NCBI RefSeq assembly: GCF_000690055.1
Contig: NZ_JJNZ01000048.1
Span: forward strand, 1 to 54,877
DNA: 54,877 nt
Reading direction: 5' to 3'
Source of the DNA: Pseudoalteromonas fuliginea
Lineage (GTDB): Bacteria; Pseudomonadota; Gammaproteobacteria; Enterobacterales; Alteromonadaceae
The notes under the pieces are model-generated. The model searched no databases. It saw nothing but the letters and a program-made list of their open reading frames with translations, and was not told where the DNA came from. The stretch's first letter is position 1. Each line of letters begins with the position of its first letter. Position numbers and translations under genes: made by a program. Below are positions 1-8,915 of the stretch, piece by piece.

Positions 1-513
1 GATAACTGCACAGGTAGGTTTTGGGAGGGACGTTTTACGTCCCAAGCACTTCTGGATGAAGCGGCACTTGCTGCTTGTATGGCGTATGTCGATTTAAACC
101 CAATTAGAGCCAAAATGGCTAAAACGCCTGAGGAATCAGACCACACCAGCGTTAAACAACGACTAACATACGCAAAAGAAGGCAAACAACCAAAACAACT
201 ACTGCGTTTTGCAGGAATACCACGTCAAATTATGCCAAAAGGGCTGCCGTTTAAGCTTAAATCGTACCTTGAACTTGTTGAGTTAACTGGACGTTGTATA
301 CGAGAAGACAAACGAGGTTATATTGAAAGTTCGCACCTACCCTTACTCGAAAGAGTGAATATATCCCCCGAAAACTGGTTAAAGCTTACAACCCAATTTA
401 CGCGCGTATTTCATGGCGCAGTAGGCAGGCCAGCCTCACAAGAAAGTTATTGTGAAAACTTAAAGCGAAAGCGGCGAGCGAATATCAGTAACTGCGAAAA
501 GCTACTTGCATAA
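1..513 (+). CDS. REP-associated tyrosine transposase (RAYT, IS200-like Y1 family), C-terminal part
   Basis: This is the 3' part of a transposase whose start lies before the window. The frame is open from base 1 and encodes 26 residues (including GRFWEGRF and SQALLDEAALAAC) before the internal Met at 79, so 79 is not the real start. The stretch through AYVDLNPIRA is the characteristic C-terminal half of the Y1 transposase domain in RAYT proteins, which are single-strand nucleases linked to REP palindromes. The catalytic HUH and Tyr region cannot be judged here. The protein ends KRRANISNCEKLLA, and exactly that ending recurs as a decayed relic at 50514-50558. A REP-like hairpin with a GTAG tetranucleotide lies at the far end of the window. 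Family assignment is confident; whether this copy is intact is unknown. Confidence 0.88.
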   Translation, partial: DNCTGRFWEGRFTSQALLDEAALAACMAYVDLNPIRAKMAKTPEESDHTSVKQRLTYAKEGKQPKQLLRFAGIPRQIMPKGLPFKLKSYLELVELTGRCIREDKRGYIESSHLPLLERVNISPENWLKLTTQFTRVFHGAVGRPASQESYCENLKRKRRANISNCEKLLA

Positions 514-722
514 AGCTTAAGCTACTCAGTAAAACTATTCAGTAATAAATCACAACTGCACCATGCAGCCATTTTTATGCGTGTGATTTAGGTTTAATAG
601 AGTTAATGACTTATTTAATAGGTGAAATGAAAGTAATCCAGTAGGAAAGGTAAATTTTTAACCTAAAAGATAAATTTTATGACACAGTTTGGCTTGTATA
701 ATTAAAGTGGCTGTCTAGTTTC
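470..722 (+). repeat. RAYT 3' end plus downstream tail, copy 1
   Basis: The end of the transposase gene and about 210 bp downstream recur in degenerate form at 50352-50461 and 50511-50672. Shared blocks include the coding tail, catgcagccatt, atttaggtttaatag, aatgacttatttaat, gaaatga and agtggctgtcta. The conservation outside the coding part shows that the mobile unit includes this non-coding tail. Confidence 0.75.
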
Positions 723-1122
723 GCCGTTTTCGAGTTAAATGAAAATTTAACGAAATATGAGTCAGGTGAGTTAAAGTAAGTACAGGCATAACTGTCTGTC
801 GTTTTATTAAATCGATGATTTACGCCAAACATTTTTTATTATTGCTTTCCCGATGATTACTTAGCGATTTTGTGATATTTGCGTGTACTGCATTCCTTTT
901 GGTTTAAAGTGTTCATTTCTGTTTTTATTTAGCTAAATATTGTCTTGCTTAGGTTTTGGCTGAGTTTTAGCACGGTACTAATAGCAGTAATAAATAGCAG
1001 TAATAAACGGTTAAATAACGGTATTGAAAATACTTTGTTATAGTTATTTCAGGTACCTACCTTGTTGTGAATTTTATGTATACTGTTACTTAAAATATAA
1101 GGATTTAAACAGTGGGATCAAA
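723..1122. other. Intergenic, no gene seen
   Basis: AT-rich spacer between the transposase tail and the channel/gltS operon. It must hold the operon promoter, but no promoter stands out. The only clear structure is a 13-bp perfect tandem duplication at 981-1006, listed separately. Confidence 0.5.
981..1006 (+). repeat. 13-bp perfect tandem duplication
   Basis: atagcagtaataa occurs twice back to back, about 120 bp upstream of the channel gene. It is probably a slippage product; effects on promoter spacing are possible but not shown. Confidence 0.7.
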
Positions 1123-1557
1123 ATGCTAATACAGCTTATTATTGGAACATTTGTTATTTGTGGTACGGTGCTAATACAGGCAATGTTTATTGGTGTTTTA
1201 TCTAAGGTATTGACAAGTATTGGTGATTGGTTAGTAAAAAGCTCTAATACTCTAAAGATGATTTTAGTTGTAACGGCAATGGTAATTTGGTTGGTAGGAG
1301 GCTTAACGGCGAGTGCGTGGTTATGGGCTGCTATATTTTTAATTTTTGATGTATTTAATGAGTTAGAGCCCGCACTTTACTTTTCGGTTGTCACCTTTAC
1401 AACACTTGGCTATGGTGATGTTGTACTGGGTACGCAATGGAGAATTTTGGGCAGTTTAACTGCTGTTAATGGGTTAATTATAGTAGGGTTAAATACAGCC
1501 TTTTTGATGGAAGCTATTTCACAAATAAGAAAGGCACAGTTAGAGGGCTCAAAATGA
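1123..1557 (+). CDS. Two-pore-helix-type potassium channel family protein (Ion_trans_2-like)
   Basis: Small membrane protein of 144 residues. It has hydrophobic segments at about 2-30 and 43-75, a re-entrant pore loop with FTTLGYGDV near residue 95 (the TxGYGD potassium selectivity filter), and a final helix at about 112-135. It would be an inner-membrane K+-selective pore, presumably oligomeric. An upstream in-frame ATG at 1024 would add 33 Cys/Tyr-rich residues that do not resemble the family, so I chose 1123, which follows a purine-rich agtggga. There is no cytosolic RCK/TrkA_N domain. The stop overlaps the gltS start (ATGA at 1554-1557), implying translational coupling. Family is confident; ion specificity is inferred from the filter. 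Confidence 0.85.
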   Translation: MLIQLIIGTFVICGTVLIQAMFIGVLSKVLTSIGDWLVKSSNTLKMILVVTAMVIWLVGGLTASAWLWAAIFLIFDVFNELEPALYFSVVTFTTLGYGDVVLGTQWRILGSLTAVNGLIIVGLNTAFLMEAISQIRKAQLEGSK

Positions 1558-2753
1558 ATGTTATTAATGTCGATAGCTTTTTGACATATACGATTGCTAT
1601 TATTGTATTCTTTGTTGGAATATACCTCACAAAAAAAATTACTTTTTTGCGTAATTTTAACATCCCAGAGCCTGTAACTGGTGGCCTAATTGCAGCCATA
1701 TTAATTACCTTAACCTATTTTATATTCGAACGAGAAATCACGTTTGACCTATCTACGCGCGACAAATTACTGGTGTATTTTTTTACATGTATAGGGTTGA
1801 ATGCACGGGTAGCCGATTTAGTTCGCGGCGGCAAACCGTTAATCATATTATTAATACTCACATTGGCCTTTATTATAATTCAAAATATTGTAGGTGTAGC
1901 GGGGGCATTCAGTCTTAATCTACCCGGTGAAATTGGGTTGTTAGCAGGGTCTCCGTCACTCATTGGGGGCCATGGAACAGCTATAGCTTGGTCTCCGGTA
2001 ATCGCGCAAAGAGGTGTTGAAAGCGCGTTAGAAATTGGTATAGCTTCAGCAACGTTAGGTTTAGTTATTGCAAGCTTAATAGGTGGTCCTATAGCTAAGT
2101 ATCTTATTAAAAAATATAAACTATCCAGTGAGTCTGCTCCCTTATCTGTGGGTATTAAGTACGCTAAGTTTGATTCTGAAACATTTTCACATTTAAACTT
2201 TATGAGTGTAATTTTAATAATTCATTTATGCGTTATTGTTGGGTATATAATTAATGAGCATTTAATAAGTCTAGGTATTAAGTTGCCTTTATTTGTTTCG
2301 TGCCTATTAGTTGGTATGTTGTTATCAAATACGGTTCCTTATTTATTACCAAAGCTAAAGTGGCCTGCAAGAACAAAATCTTTGGCTATTGTGTCTGATT
2401 TTTCTCTTAGTTTATTTTTGACCATGTCTTTGATGAGTATGCAATTGTGGGTAATTGCAGGTTTAGCAGGAGACTTACTGATTATTTTGGCATTTCAAAC
2501 ACTAACAGCAATTATTTTTATATTGTTTTTAGTGTTTCCGTTAATGGGAAAGAACTACGAGTCAGCAGTTTTAAGTGCAGGCTTTGGTGGTTTTGTATTA
2601 GGCGCAACGCCTACTGCTATAGCTAATATGACGGCAGTGACCAAATCGCATGGGCCTGCACCGGTCGCGTTTATAATATTACCTTTGGTTGCGGCATTTT
2701 TTGTCGATATAAGTAATTCGTTTATTATAAAATTAGCACTGAATTACTTATAA
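1554..2753 (+). CDS. gltS: Sodium/glutamate symporter GltS
   Basis: Inner-membrane Na+-coupled glutamate uptake carrier of the ESS/GltS family, 399 residues, the usual length. The two inverted-repeat halves each show the family signature: IPEPVTGGL at 37-45 and GGHGTAIAW at 138-146 in the first, and GFGGFVLGATPTAIANM at about 342-358 in the second. About ten hydrophobic helices are visible. The start overlaps the upstream channel stop, so the two are one transcript. Pairing with a K+-channel-like gene suggests balancing of charge or osmotic load during glutamate uptake, which is inference. The stop codon lies inside a terminator hairpin. Confidence 0.93.
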   Translation: MNVINVDSFLTYTIAIIVFFVGIYLTKKITFLRNFNIPEPVTGGLIAAILITLTYFIFEREITFDLSTRDKLLVYFFTCIGLNARVADLVRGGKPLIILLILTLAFIIIQNIVGVAGAFSLNLPGEIGLLAGSPSLIGGHGTAIAWSPVIAQRGVESALEIGIASATLGLVIASLIGGPIAKYLIKKYKLSSESAPLSVGIKYAKFDSETFSHLNFMSVILIIHLCVIVGYIINEHLISLGIKLPLFVSCLLVGMLLSNTVPYLLPKLKWPARTKSLAIVSDFSLSLFLTMSLMSMQLWVIAGLAGDLLIILAFQTLTAIIFILFLVFPLMGKNYESAVLSAGFGGFVLGATPTAIANMTAVTKSHGPAPVAFIILPLVAAFFVDISNSFIIKLALNYL

Positions 2754-2770
2754 TTCAGTGCTGACTTTTT
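2735..2770 (+). terminator. Rho-independent terminator of the channel-gltS operon
   Basis: Stem agcactgaatta / taattcagtgct around a short cttat loop, followed by gacttttt. The gltS stop codon is part of the hairpin. It lies directly against the convergent lipoprotein gene. Confidence 0.8.
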
Positions 2771-3416
2771 ATTTGTTATGGGCTGCTTGTACTGCTTCCG
2801 TAAACCCTATAGCCCAGCGATCAAAGGCTGCTTCTATGTCGCTAAATGTACTCCATGGTTTATCTTTAAATAGGTAACTTCCTTGGCTACCTTCGTACAC
2901 GACGGCGTTAACTTTTCTGCTTATAGAGTCTCTAAAAACTCCCTCAATAGATACTTCACCGACACTGAGTGTTACGCCTGGTACTACTAACAGTGTCGCA
3001 TTCATTAGCGATGACGGAGCTTTTAAGTTAGATAAAGTAAACGAAATTCTTAAAACGTTTTTGTCTGGTTGTGTCACAACTTGATAGCCTGAATTATTCA
3101 GTTCAGTGGTCATCGCTGATAAAAAATAACTTTGCAAAGATTGGATATCCTCGGTAGATATATTTTTTATATCTGGATCTGAATAATCGATTTTGATTGG
3201 ATCAAACATAAACTTTTTATAATCTGCGAGTGTGGGCGCATCAGGCCTGATGTAAACTAACGCAGGTTTCATTGACTCATCTTGAATTAAGCCCGCTAAG
3301 TCAGCATTTATATCTTCTTTTACTACATTCTTACTTATTCCTGTACAAGCACTTATAAACAGAGTGGTAGATATAATAGATCCAGAAATTAACTTTTTAA
3401 TTTGTGATTGTTTCAC
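2769..3416 (-). CDS. DUF3313-like lipoprotein
   Basis: Predicted lipoprotein of 215 residues. The signal peptide ends in a lipobox ISAC with the lipidated Cys at residue 24, followed by Thr-Gly, which favours the outer membrane. The body (alternating strands, SLMNATLLVVPGVTLSVGEVSIEGVFRD, then a DIEAAFDRWAIGFTEAV end) fits the DUF3313 family, whose function is not known. The start is GTG at 3416, preceded by AAGG. It is the last gene of the pldA-adaptor-pump operon, 44 bp after the pump gene, so it may be an accessory envelope component of that efflux system. No outer-membrane channel gene is present in the operon. Confidence 0.72.
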   Translation of the reverse strand: MKQSQIKKLISGSIISTTLFISACTGISKNVVKEDINADLAGLIQDESMKPALVYIRPDAPTLADYKKFMFDPIKIDYSDPDIKNISTEDIQSLQSYFLSAMTTELNNSGYQVVTQPDKNVLRISFTLSNLKAPSSLMNATLLVVPGVTLSVGEVSIEGVFRDSISRKVNAVVYEGSQGSYLFKDKPWSTFSDIEAAFDRWAIGFTEAVQAAHNK

Positions 3417-3439
3417 TGAGAAAAACCTTAATTAATTTG

Positions 3440-3454
3440 GGGCTCAAAGAGCCC
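3440..3454 (-). other. Small intercistronic hairpin
   Basis: GGGCTC-AAA-GAGCCC between the pump stop and the lipoprotein start. It has no good U-run on the minus strand, so it is more likely a partial attenuator or RNA-stabilising hairpin than a full terminator. Confidence 0.45.
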
Positions 3455-3460
3455 TGAGAT

Positions 3461-6400
3461 TTATAGTTGCGAACTATTTGCTGTTTCGTTTGATGAAACT
3501 TGCAAAAATGTTGCATAAAGCACCGGTACAACAAGTAATGTGAGTAGTGTGGCAAAACTGAGACCAAATACTATAACCACAGCCATTGACTGAAAAAATG
3601 CATCAAAAAATAGCGGGATAACACCTAGCGCAGTAGTGAAAGATCCTAATAATACTGGTCTTACACGGCTAGACGCCGAGTCAACAATTGCATCAAAACG
3701 AGGTTTGCCTTCTTCTATTTCAGTGTCCATTCTGTCGACTAAAATTATACCGTTTTGGATTAACAATCCTGAAAGCGAAAGCAACCCTAAAATACCCATA
3801 AACTCTAGTGGTACACCGGTCACAACTAAACCAAACACAACACCAATTAAAGCCAATGGTACAACAGACCATATGACTAACGGCTGCTTAATTTTGCCAA
3901 ATGATACAATTACAACAAGCACCATAGCTAAAAAGCCAAGGGGTATTGTTGACATTAAATCACCATTTGATTCGCTCGAATCGCCAAACTCACCACCCCA
4001 CGTTAAGTTATATCCAGAGGGCAATGCAATATTTTCGATTTGTGGTTTTATTCTGGCAAGTAATTCACTCGAAAGTTCGCCAGCTATAGGATCAGACTGC
4101 GCCTTGATCATAAATATACGGTCTTCCGCTTTTATTTTACTGTCGCGCCATTTGGTCTCAAACCCATCAGTTACTTGTAAAATAGGAACAGATTTACCCG
4201 TTACCGAGCTTATAACCTGTATACTTTTTAAGTTGTCTAGCGTGGCTGAACGAGTTGTTGGTGTTTGAGATATTATAGGTATTAAATCGTTACCTTCTCT
4301 GAAAGTACCAATTTTTTCGCCGTTGTAAAAGTGAGCGATTGCTTGGGATAAATCTTTACGAGATACGCCCGAAAGCCTTGCTTTATCTTCTGAATAAATA
4401 GGCTCAATAACGGCTACTTTTTGTCGCCAGTCGTCTTTAACAGATACAGACTTACGATCAGAGGACATTATTTTTTTAGCTTGTTCAGCCAAGGAGCGAA
4501 GGACAACAGGGTCGGGGCCGCTAAACTCGGCTTCAATTGCTGAGCCGCCACCAGGCCCTAAAATAAAACGCCAAGCCTTTGATTCTGCTTCTGGGAAATT
4601 CTCCTCAACGTATTGTTGAATAACAGGAGTCATGGCATCAATTTTTTTATAGTCGTCGACTTTTACAAGAAGTTGGCCGTATGCTGTGTTAGCTGACTGT
4701 GGTGAATAGGTCAGCATGTAACGAATTGCACCGCCGCCAATCAGAGTTTGCACACTGTTGACGTTATCTAAAGATTGAACGAATGATTCTAGTTTGATCA
4801 TTTCGCGCTCAGTTTTTTTGATGTTTGTTCCTTCAGGTAGCCAAAAGTCAACCACCATTTGAGGTGACGTAGAGCGAGGGAAAAAACCTTGCGTCATAAA
4901 TTGCGCACCCCAAATTGAGATAGCAAACAAAACCATTACGCTTGAAATAACTAATGCACGCGACCTTAAACACCAGCGCATAAGCGCTTTATATTTTAAG
5001 AAAAAAGCACTTTCTTTTTCTGTTTTTGAATCGTCTGAATTTTTTGCGTCACTTTGCGGGAAAAGCCAGTAACAGGTCAATGGGGTAATGGTTAATGCTA
5101 ATACCCAGCTGAAAAGTAATGAGATCATAACAACCCAGAAAAGTGAGCCGGTATACTCAGCTGTTTGTCCTGGTGCAAAGCCAATTGGAGCAAAAGCAAT
5201 TACGCCGACTAGTGTTCCGGCTAAAAGAGGCCATTTTGTCTGCATAACAATTTCTTTTGCTATATCTAGCTTACGTCGTCCCTGTTTAACACCTACTAAA
5301 ATAGCTTCTGTTATTACTACTGCGTTATCAACCATCATTCCGAGTGATATTATAAGAGCACCCAATGATATGCGGTGAAGTGGAATGCCCATAAGTTGCA
5401 TAGTCGTCAGCGTTGCGCCAACAGTAACAAGCAAAATAAATGAGATAACAGCCGCTGAGCGTACCCCCATAGTGAACAATAAAGAGCACACTACAATTAC
5501 CAATGCCGATATTACATTGACTAAAAAATTAGTAACTGATGCTTCAACTACTTTACCTTGGTTATAGTATTCGCTTACTTCAATACCGAATGGGCGACGG
5601 CTATCAGCTTCTTTTATTTTTTCATCAACAGCTTTGCCTATTTCAACAACATTACCACCAGAGGTATTAGATACCCCCATGGCTATGGCTTTTTGACCAT
5701 TAAAACGGATTAGCTTTTGCGCTGGTTGTTCGTAACCTCTGTATACATTAGCAATGTCTTTTAGATAAATTACACGGCCTTCTGTTGAGTCGGTAACAAG
5801 TAAATTTTTTATTGAATCAATGGAATTTAAGCTACCTGATGGACTAAAGCTTAAACGTAAATCCCCAACGTCAACACTACCTGAAAAAGTAATACTATTT
5901 TGTTGTTTGAGTATGTCATAAATTTTGTTAATTGAAACACCCAGACTTGCAGCGTTCTCTTGCGAAATCTCTACAAAAATAGCTTCTTGTTGGCTGCCTG
6001 CTAATTGTACTTTAGCGACGCCATTAACTTGTAAAATATCTTTTTGTAATTGCTTTGCGTAATTTTGTAATTCAGCGTAGCTATAATCATTACCTGTAAT
6101 CAAATAAGAGAGGCCATATAAATCGCCAAAATCGTCATTAACAATAGGTGTTAGTGCATCTGGAGGCAAAGTGCTTTTTGCATCACTAATTTTATTTCGT
6201 AACTTGGTCCATATGACTTGTAAGTCTTCCTTAGACTTTGAAAATTCATACTTTATTTCAACATTAATCTCCGAGACACCTGCGGATGAAGTAGAGCTAA
6301 TAGACTTAACTTCTTGGAGTTGTTGTAAGGCGGTTTCAAGAGGATCAGTTACTTCTCTTGCTACTTCATTAGGGCTTGCTCCAGGATATTGAGTGTAAAT

Positions 6401-6538
6401 AAGCGCATTTCTTATGGTGAACTCTGGGTCTTCAAATCTTGGCATTGTGGTGTAAGCATTGATACCGCCAACGAATACTAAAATTATTGCAATTACACAC
6501 AGTAATTGATTTTTAATGGAAAATTCAGCTAAGTTCAT
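3461..6538 (-). CDS. RND efflux transporter permease subunit (HAE-1/AcrB-like)
   Basis: Inner-membrane proton-driven pump of 1025 residues, full length for RND permeases. The N-terminal helix MNLAEFSIKNQ is followed by the PN1 porter domain with the typical YPGASPNEVAREVTDPLE at 51-68, TM2-6 at about 338-495, a second large periplasmic domain, and TM8-12 near the C-terminus. Relay residues differ from AcrB: TM4 reads MMVDNAVV, giving Asp404-Asn405 where AcrB has Asp407-Asp408, and TM10 reads GLLIQNGIIL, giving Gln928 at the AcrB Lys940 position. The Asp-Asn pair is common in related subfamilies; the Gln is less expected. The ATG follows AGGTGA, 7 bp after the adaptor gene. Substrates cannot be predicted. 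Confidence 0.93.
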   Translation of the reverse strand: MNLAEFSIKNQLLCVIAIILVFVGGINAYTTMPRFEDPEFTIRNALIYTQYPGASPNEVAREVTDPLETALQQLQEVKSISSTSSAGVSEINVEIKYEFSKSKEDLQVIWTKLRNKISDAKSTLPPDALTPIVNDDFGDLYGLSYLITGNDYSYAELQNYAKQLQKDILQVNGVAKVQLAGSQQEAIFVEISQENAASLGVSINKIYDILKQQNSITFSGSVDVGDLRLSFSPSGSLNSIDSIKNLLVTDSTEGRVIYLKDIANVYRGYEQPAQKLIRFNGQKAIAMGVSNTSGGNVVEIGKAVDEKIKEADSRRPFGIEVSEYYNQGKVVEASVTNFLVNVISALVIVVCSLLFTMGVRSAAVISFILLVTVGATLTTMQLMGIPLHRISLGALIISLGMMVDNAVVITEAILVGVKQGRRKLDIAKEIVMQTKWPLLAGTLVGVIAFAPIGFAPGQTAEYTGSLFWVVMISLLFSWVLALTITPLTCYWLFPQSDAKNSDDSKTEKESAFFLKYKALMRWCLRSRALVISSVMVLFAISIWGAQFMTQGFFPRSTSPQMVVDFWLPEGTNIKKTEREMIKLESFVQSLDNVNSVQTLIGGGAIRYMLTYSPQSANTAYGQLLVKVDDYKKIDAMTPVIQQYVEENFPEAESKAWRFILGPGGGSAIEAEFSGPDPVVLRSLAEQAKKIMSSDRKSVSVKDDWRQKVAVIEPIYSEDKARLSGVSRKDLSQAIAHFYNGEKIGTFREGNDLIPIISQTPTTRSATLDNLKSIQVISSVTGKSVPILQVTDGFETKWRDSKIKAEDRIFMIKAQSDPIAGELSSELLARIKPQIENIALPSGYNLTWGGEFGDSSESNGDLMSTIPLGFLAMVLVVIVSFGKIKQPLVIWSVVPLALIGVVFGLVVTGVPLEFMGILGLLSLSGLLIQNGIILVDRMDTEIEEGKPRFDAIVDSASSRVRPVLLGSFTTALGVIPLFFDAFFQSMAVVIVFGLSFATLLTLLVVPVLYATFLQVSSNETANSSQL

Positions 6539-6545
6539 ATGTCAC

Positions 6546-7625
6546 CTATTGCTTTTCAGACCATGCATGAACTTGTATACCTTCATATAAGCTCGCTATA
6601 CCTGCTGTTACTATTACATCGCCCGAAACTAAGCCTTCTTTAATAATCGCATTTTTTGTTGCTGACTTTTCAAGTGTCACAATTTGTTTAGACACGGTGC
6701 CAGTATCGGGTGTGACTTTCCAAACATAGGTTTTTTCGTTTTCGATGCCAATAGCACTGAGAGGAACTTGGACTAGACCTTTATCGTTGAGTGTACTTGT
6801 TGGGTCTTTAAACCAAACAGTTGCGTTCATTCCTGGCAGTATGTTTAAATTTTCAGGTGATTTAAATGCAAATTTTACTTGGTAGGTTTGTGAAGTCGCA
6901 TCAGCGTTTAGGTTAGCCTCTTGAAAAACTGCGGGTAATTTATTTGAAGGGTCAAATACAAAAGTAACAAACGCGGCGGTATTACTTGCACTTTGCGGTT
7001 TTGCTGTTGCAATAACACTTGCCGGTAGATTAATTGTTGCTTCCATTAACCCATCGGCAATGATACTAACGGCGGTACTACCGGCTTGAACAACTTGTTT
7101 TTCTTTAAGGTTAAGCTCAGCAATTAAACATGAAAATGGGGCTTTTAGGGTTGTATCTTCAAGCGCTTTTTTTGCGGTTTTAAGTTTTGTCTCTGCAACT
7201 TCTTTATCAGAACGACGTTTGTCTAATTCATTTTTAGCAATCGCATTTGTGCCCATTAATTTTAACATACGCTGATATTCTTTATCTGCGATGTTAAATT
7301 GCGATAGCGTTGCATTATAACTTTCTTTAATGTCTCTTGAGTCTAAAATTGCAATTACATCACCTGCGTTTACACGTTGTGATTCAGTAACAAGCACTTC
7401 TTTAACAATGCCTGATACTTCAAAGCTTAAGTCTGAGGATTTTTGGGGTTTAACGGTTGCTGGATAGCGAAGAAACTGTTCTAGGTTGCTTTCTTTTATT
7501 GTAAGTAGTTTAGCGGGCTTACTTGCAGCAAGTGTTGATTCGTTTTGGTTGTTGTTGTCACTACAGCCATTTAAAAAATAAACGCTTAATATGAAGACAG
7601 TGAGCTTTAAATAATTGAAGATCAT
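6546..7625 (-). CDS. RND efflux periplasmic adaptor subunit (lipoprotein, HlyD/MFP family)
   Basis: Periplasmic adaptor of 359 residues that links the pump to an outer-membrane channel. It has a lipoprotein signal ending FLNGC (Cys21), a lipoyl/barrel-sandwich half (VSGIVKEVLVTESQRVNAGDVIAILD), a helical hairpin at about 110-155, the second lipoyl half (LKAPFSCLIAELNLKEKQVV), and beta-barrel and membrane-proximal domains ending GDVIVTAGIASLYEGIQV. It is co-transcribed with the pump 7 bp downstream and with pldA 29 bp upstream. No TolC-type gene is nearby, so the system probably borrows a channel encoded elsewhere. Confidence 0.92.
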   Translation of the reverse strand: MIFNYLKLTVFILSVYFLNGCSDNNNQNESTLAASKPAKLLTIKESNLEQFLRYPATVKPQKSSDLSFEVSGIVKEVLVTESQRVNAGDVIAILDSRDIKESYNATLSQFNIADKEYQRMLKLMGTNAIAKNELDKRRSDKEVAETKLKTAKKALEDTTLKAPFSCLIAELNLKEKQVVQAGSTAVSIIADGLMEATINLPASVIATAKPQSASNTAAFVTFVFDPSNKLPAVFQEANLNADATSQTYQVKFAFKSPENLNILPGMNATVWFKDPTSTLNDKGLVQVPLSAIGIENEKTYVWKVTPDTGTVSKQIVTLEKSATKNAIIKEGLVSGDVIVTAGIASLYEGIQVHAWSEKQ

Positions 7626-7654
7626 AAATAATTCCTAACTTTTAATTTTTAACT

Positions 7655-8659
7655 TTAAAGCCAATCTGTAAGCTTTACACCAATACTTAAACGAGATGAG
7701 TGTTGGTTATAATAAATAAGCCCATCGCCATAGCCATTAAAGTATTCTACATAGCCTCTTAAGCGGTAAGTGAGAGGGAAAGACCAACCAAGTTGAAAGG
7801 TACTTCGGTTGTTACTTTTTAGATTATTGCGAAACATCAAATCTAAGTTATGGTCATTGTTAACTTGCCACAACACACCTAATTCACCATATCCGTAATA
7901 GTTTTCTATATTTGGGTTATCGTCGCCATCACTTAAAAAAGATGATTCTTTGTCATCTTCAGGGAGTCGCCACCAAGCTTTAAGATTCCAAACTAGGTCA
8001 TCATCAACAATAGTGACAGCTCCAATTACTCTGTTCCAACTGCGAGATAAAGTACCTGCTTGGCCATTAGACTGGTGATTAAACGATAAGGAGGTGTTGC
8101 TAATATCAACACCTAAAAATTGCCACGGACGACTATAATTGAATATTAATTCTGGTTCGTAGTTAGTTTCTCTGAATGGCGCTGAAATATCGCTATTATA
8201 TGATTGCCACCAGCTAACCGCTGTAAACGCTGCATAAATGTCTAAGTCGTCAAAATACGCATTTTCCATAGCTAAATATTTTAATGAAACCTGAAACTTG
8301 GTTTCGACATCATCAAGTGATTCGCCTTCTAAACGTTCTTGATAAGGCACTGAGCTTACATTGGAATAGCTAACAGGCAAAACGTAGTTGGGTTTGTGAG
8401 GTAAAATAGAAAACGGATTAGGAGATGCTTGGTTTTCTAATACCCTCCTTTTTTCGATAGAGTTTGTAAGTATATCGGAGCACTGTTTTTTTAGTTCGCC
8501 AATAGTTACATTATCATCGGCATTTATACTTTTTTCAGCTATACAGGCTGATAAATCAGCGGTTTGCGACAAGGTTGAAAAAGGTATTAATACACAAAGG
8601 GCAAATGGCAGCTTATATTTAGACATTATGTTTACCAAGGCTTTCTTGTAATTATACAT
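7655..8659 (-). CDS. pldA: Outer-membrane phospholipase A (OMPLA)
   Basis: Integral outer-membrane beta-barrel phospholipase A1/A2 that hydrolyses phospholipids misplaced in the outer leaflet. Counting from the Met at 8659 (334 residues), the catalytic cluster is FNHQSNGQ with His195 and Ser197, and Asn209 in SWNRV, matching the His-Ser-Asn triad of OMPLA. The last strand ends LSIGVKLTDWL. A signal peptide is visible (KYKLPFALCVLIPFSTLSQTA). An alternative ATG at 8626 gives a shorter and more conventional signal peptide; an AAGAG lies upstream of 8659, so I kept the long form with doubt. Being the first gene of an RND operon is unusual and suggests a joint response to envelope stress. Confidence 0.9.
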   Translation of the reverse strand: MYNYKKALVNIMSKYKLPFALCVLIPFSTLSQTADLSACIAEKSINADDNVTIGELKKQCSDILTNSIEKRRVLENQASPNPFSILPHKPNYVLPVSYSNVSSVPYQERLEGESLDDVETKFQVSLKYLAMENAYFDDLDIYAAFTAVSWWQSYNSDISAPFRETNYEPELIFNYSRPWQFLGVDISNTSLSFNHQSNGQAGTLSRSWNRVIGAVTIVDDDLVWNLKAWWRLPEDDKESSFLSDGDDNPNIENYYGYGELGVLWQVNNDHNLDLMFRNNLKSNNRSTFQLGWSFPLTYRLRGYVEYFNGYGDGLIYYNQHSSRLSIGVKLTDWL

Positions 8660-8915
8660 GTTGTTTACTCTTTTGTAACACAGCTTTATTGCAAATTATT
8701 GAAATTATATACTAAAAGAGCATGATTCACTTTTTAATAAATACAATTGAATTAGTTTTTAGGTAGGAGTCGCTAAATAATACATTAACAGTTATGAAAA
8801 GCTGTGACCTAAATCAACTAAAACCATTTTTTGGATAGATTTAATTTGCGTGCCGTGTTCACTTTTTAATTTTATGAGAGAAGTAAACCTGATACTGAGT
8901 ATATTGAAGTAAAAA

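Noticed and set aside
1024..1122. 33-residue N-terminal extension of the channel
   Set aside because: Cys/Tyr-rich, unlike channel N-termini, with no ribosome binding site; the ATG at 1123 is better.
3636..4268. 210-codon open frame antisense to the RND pump
   Set aside because: Pure shadow of the pump gene; low-complexity composition, no start signal and no family resemblance.
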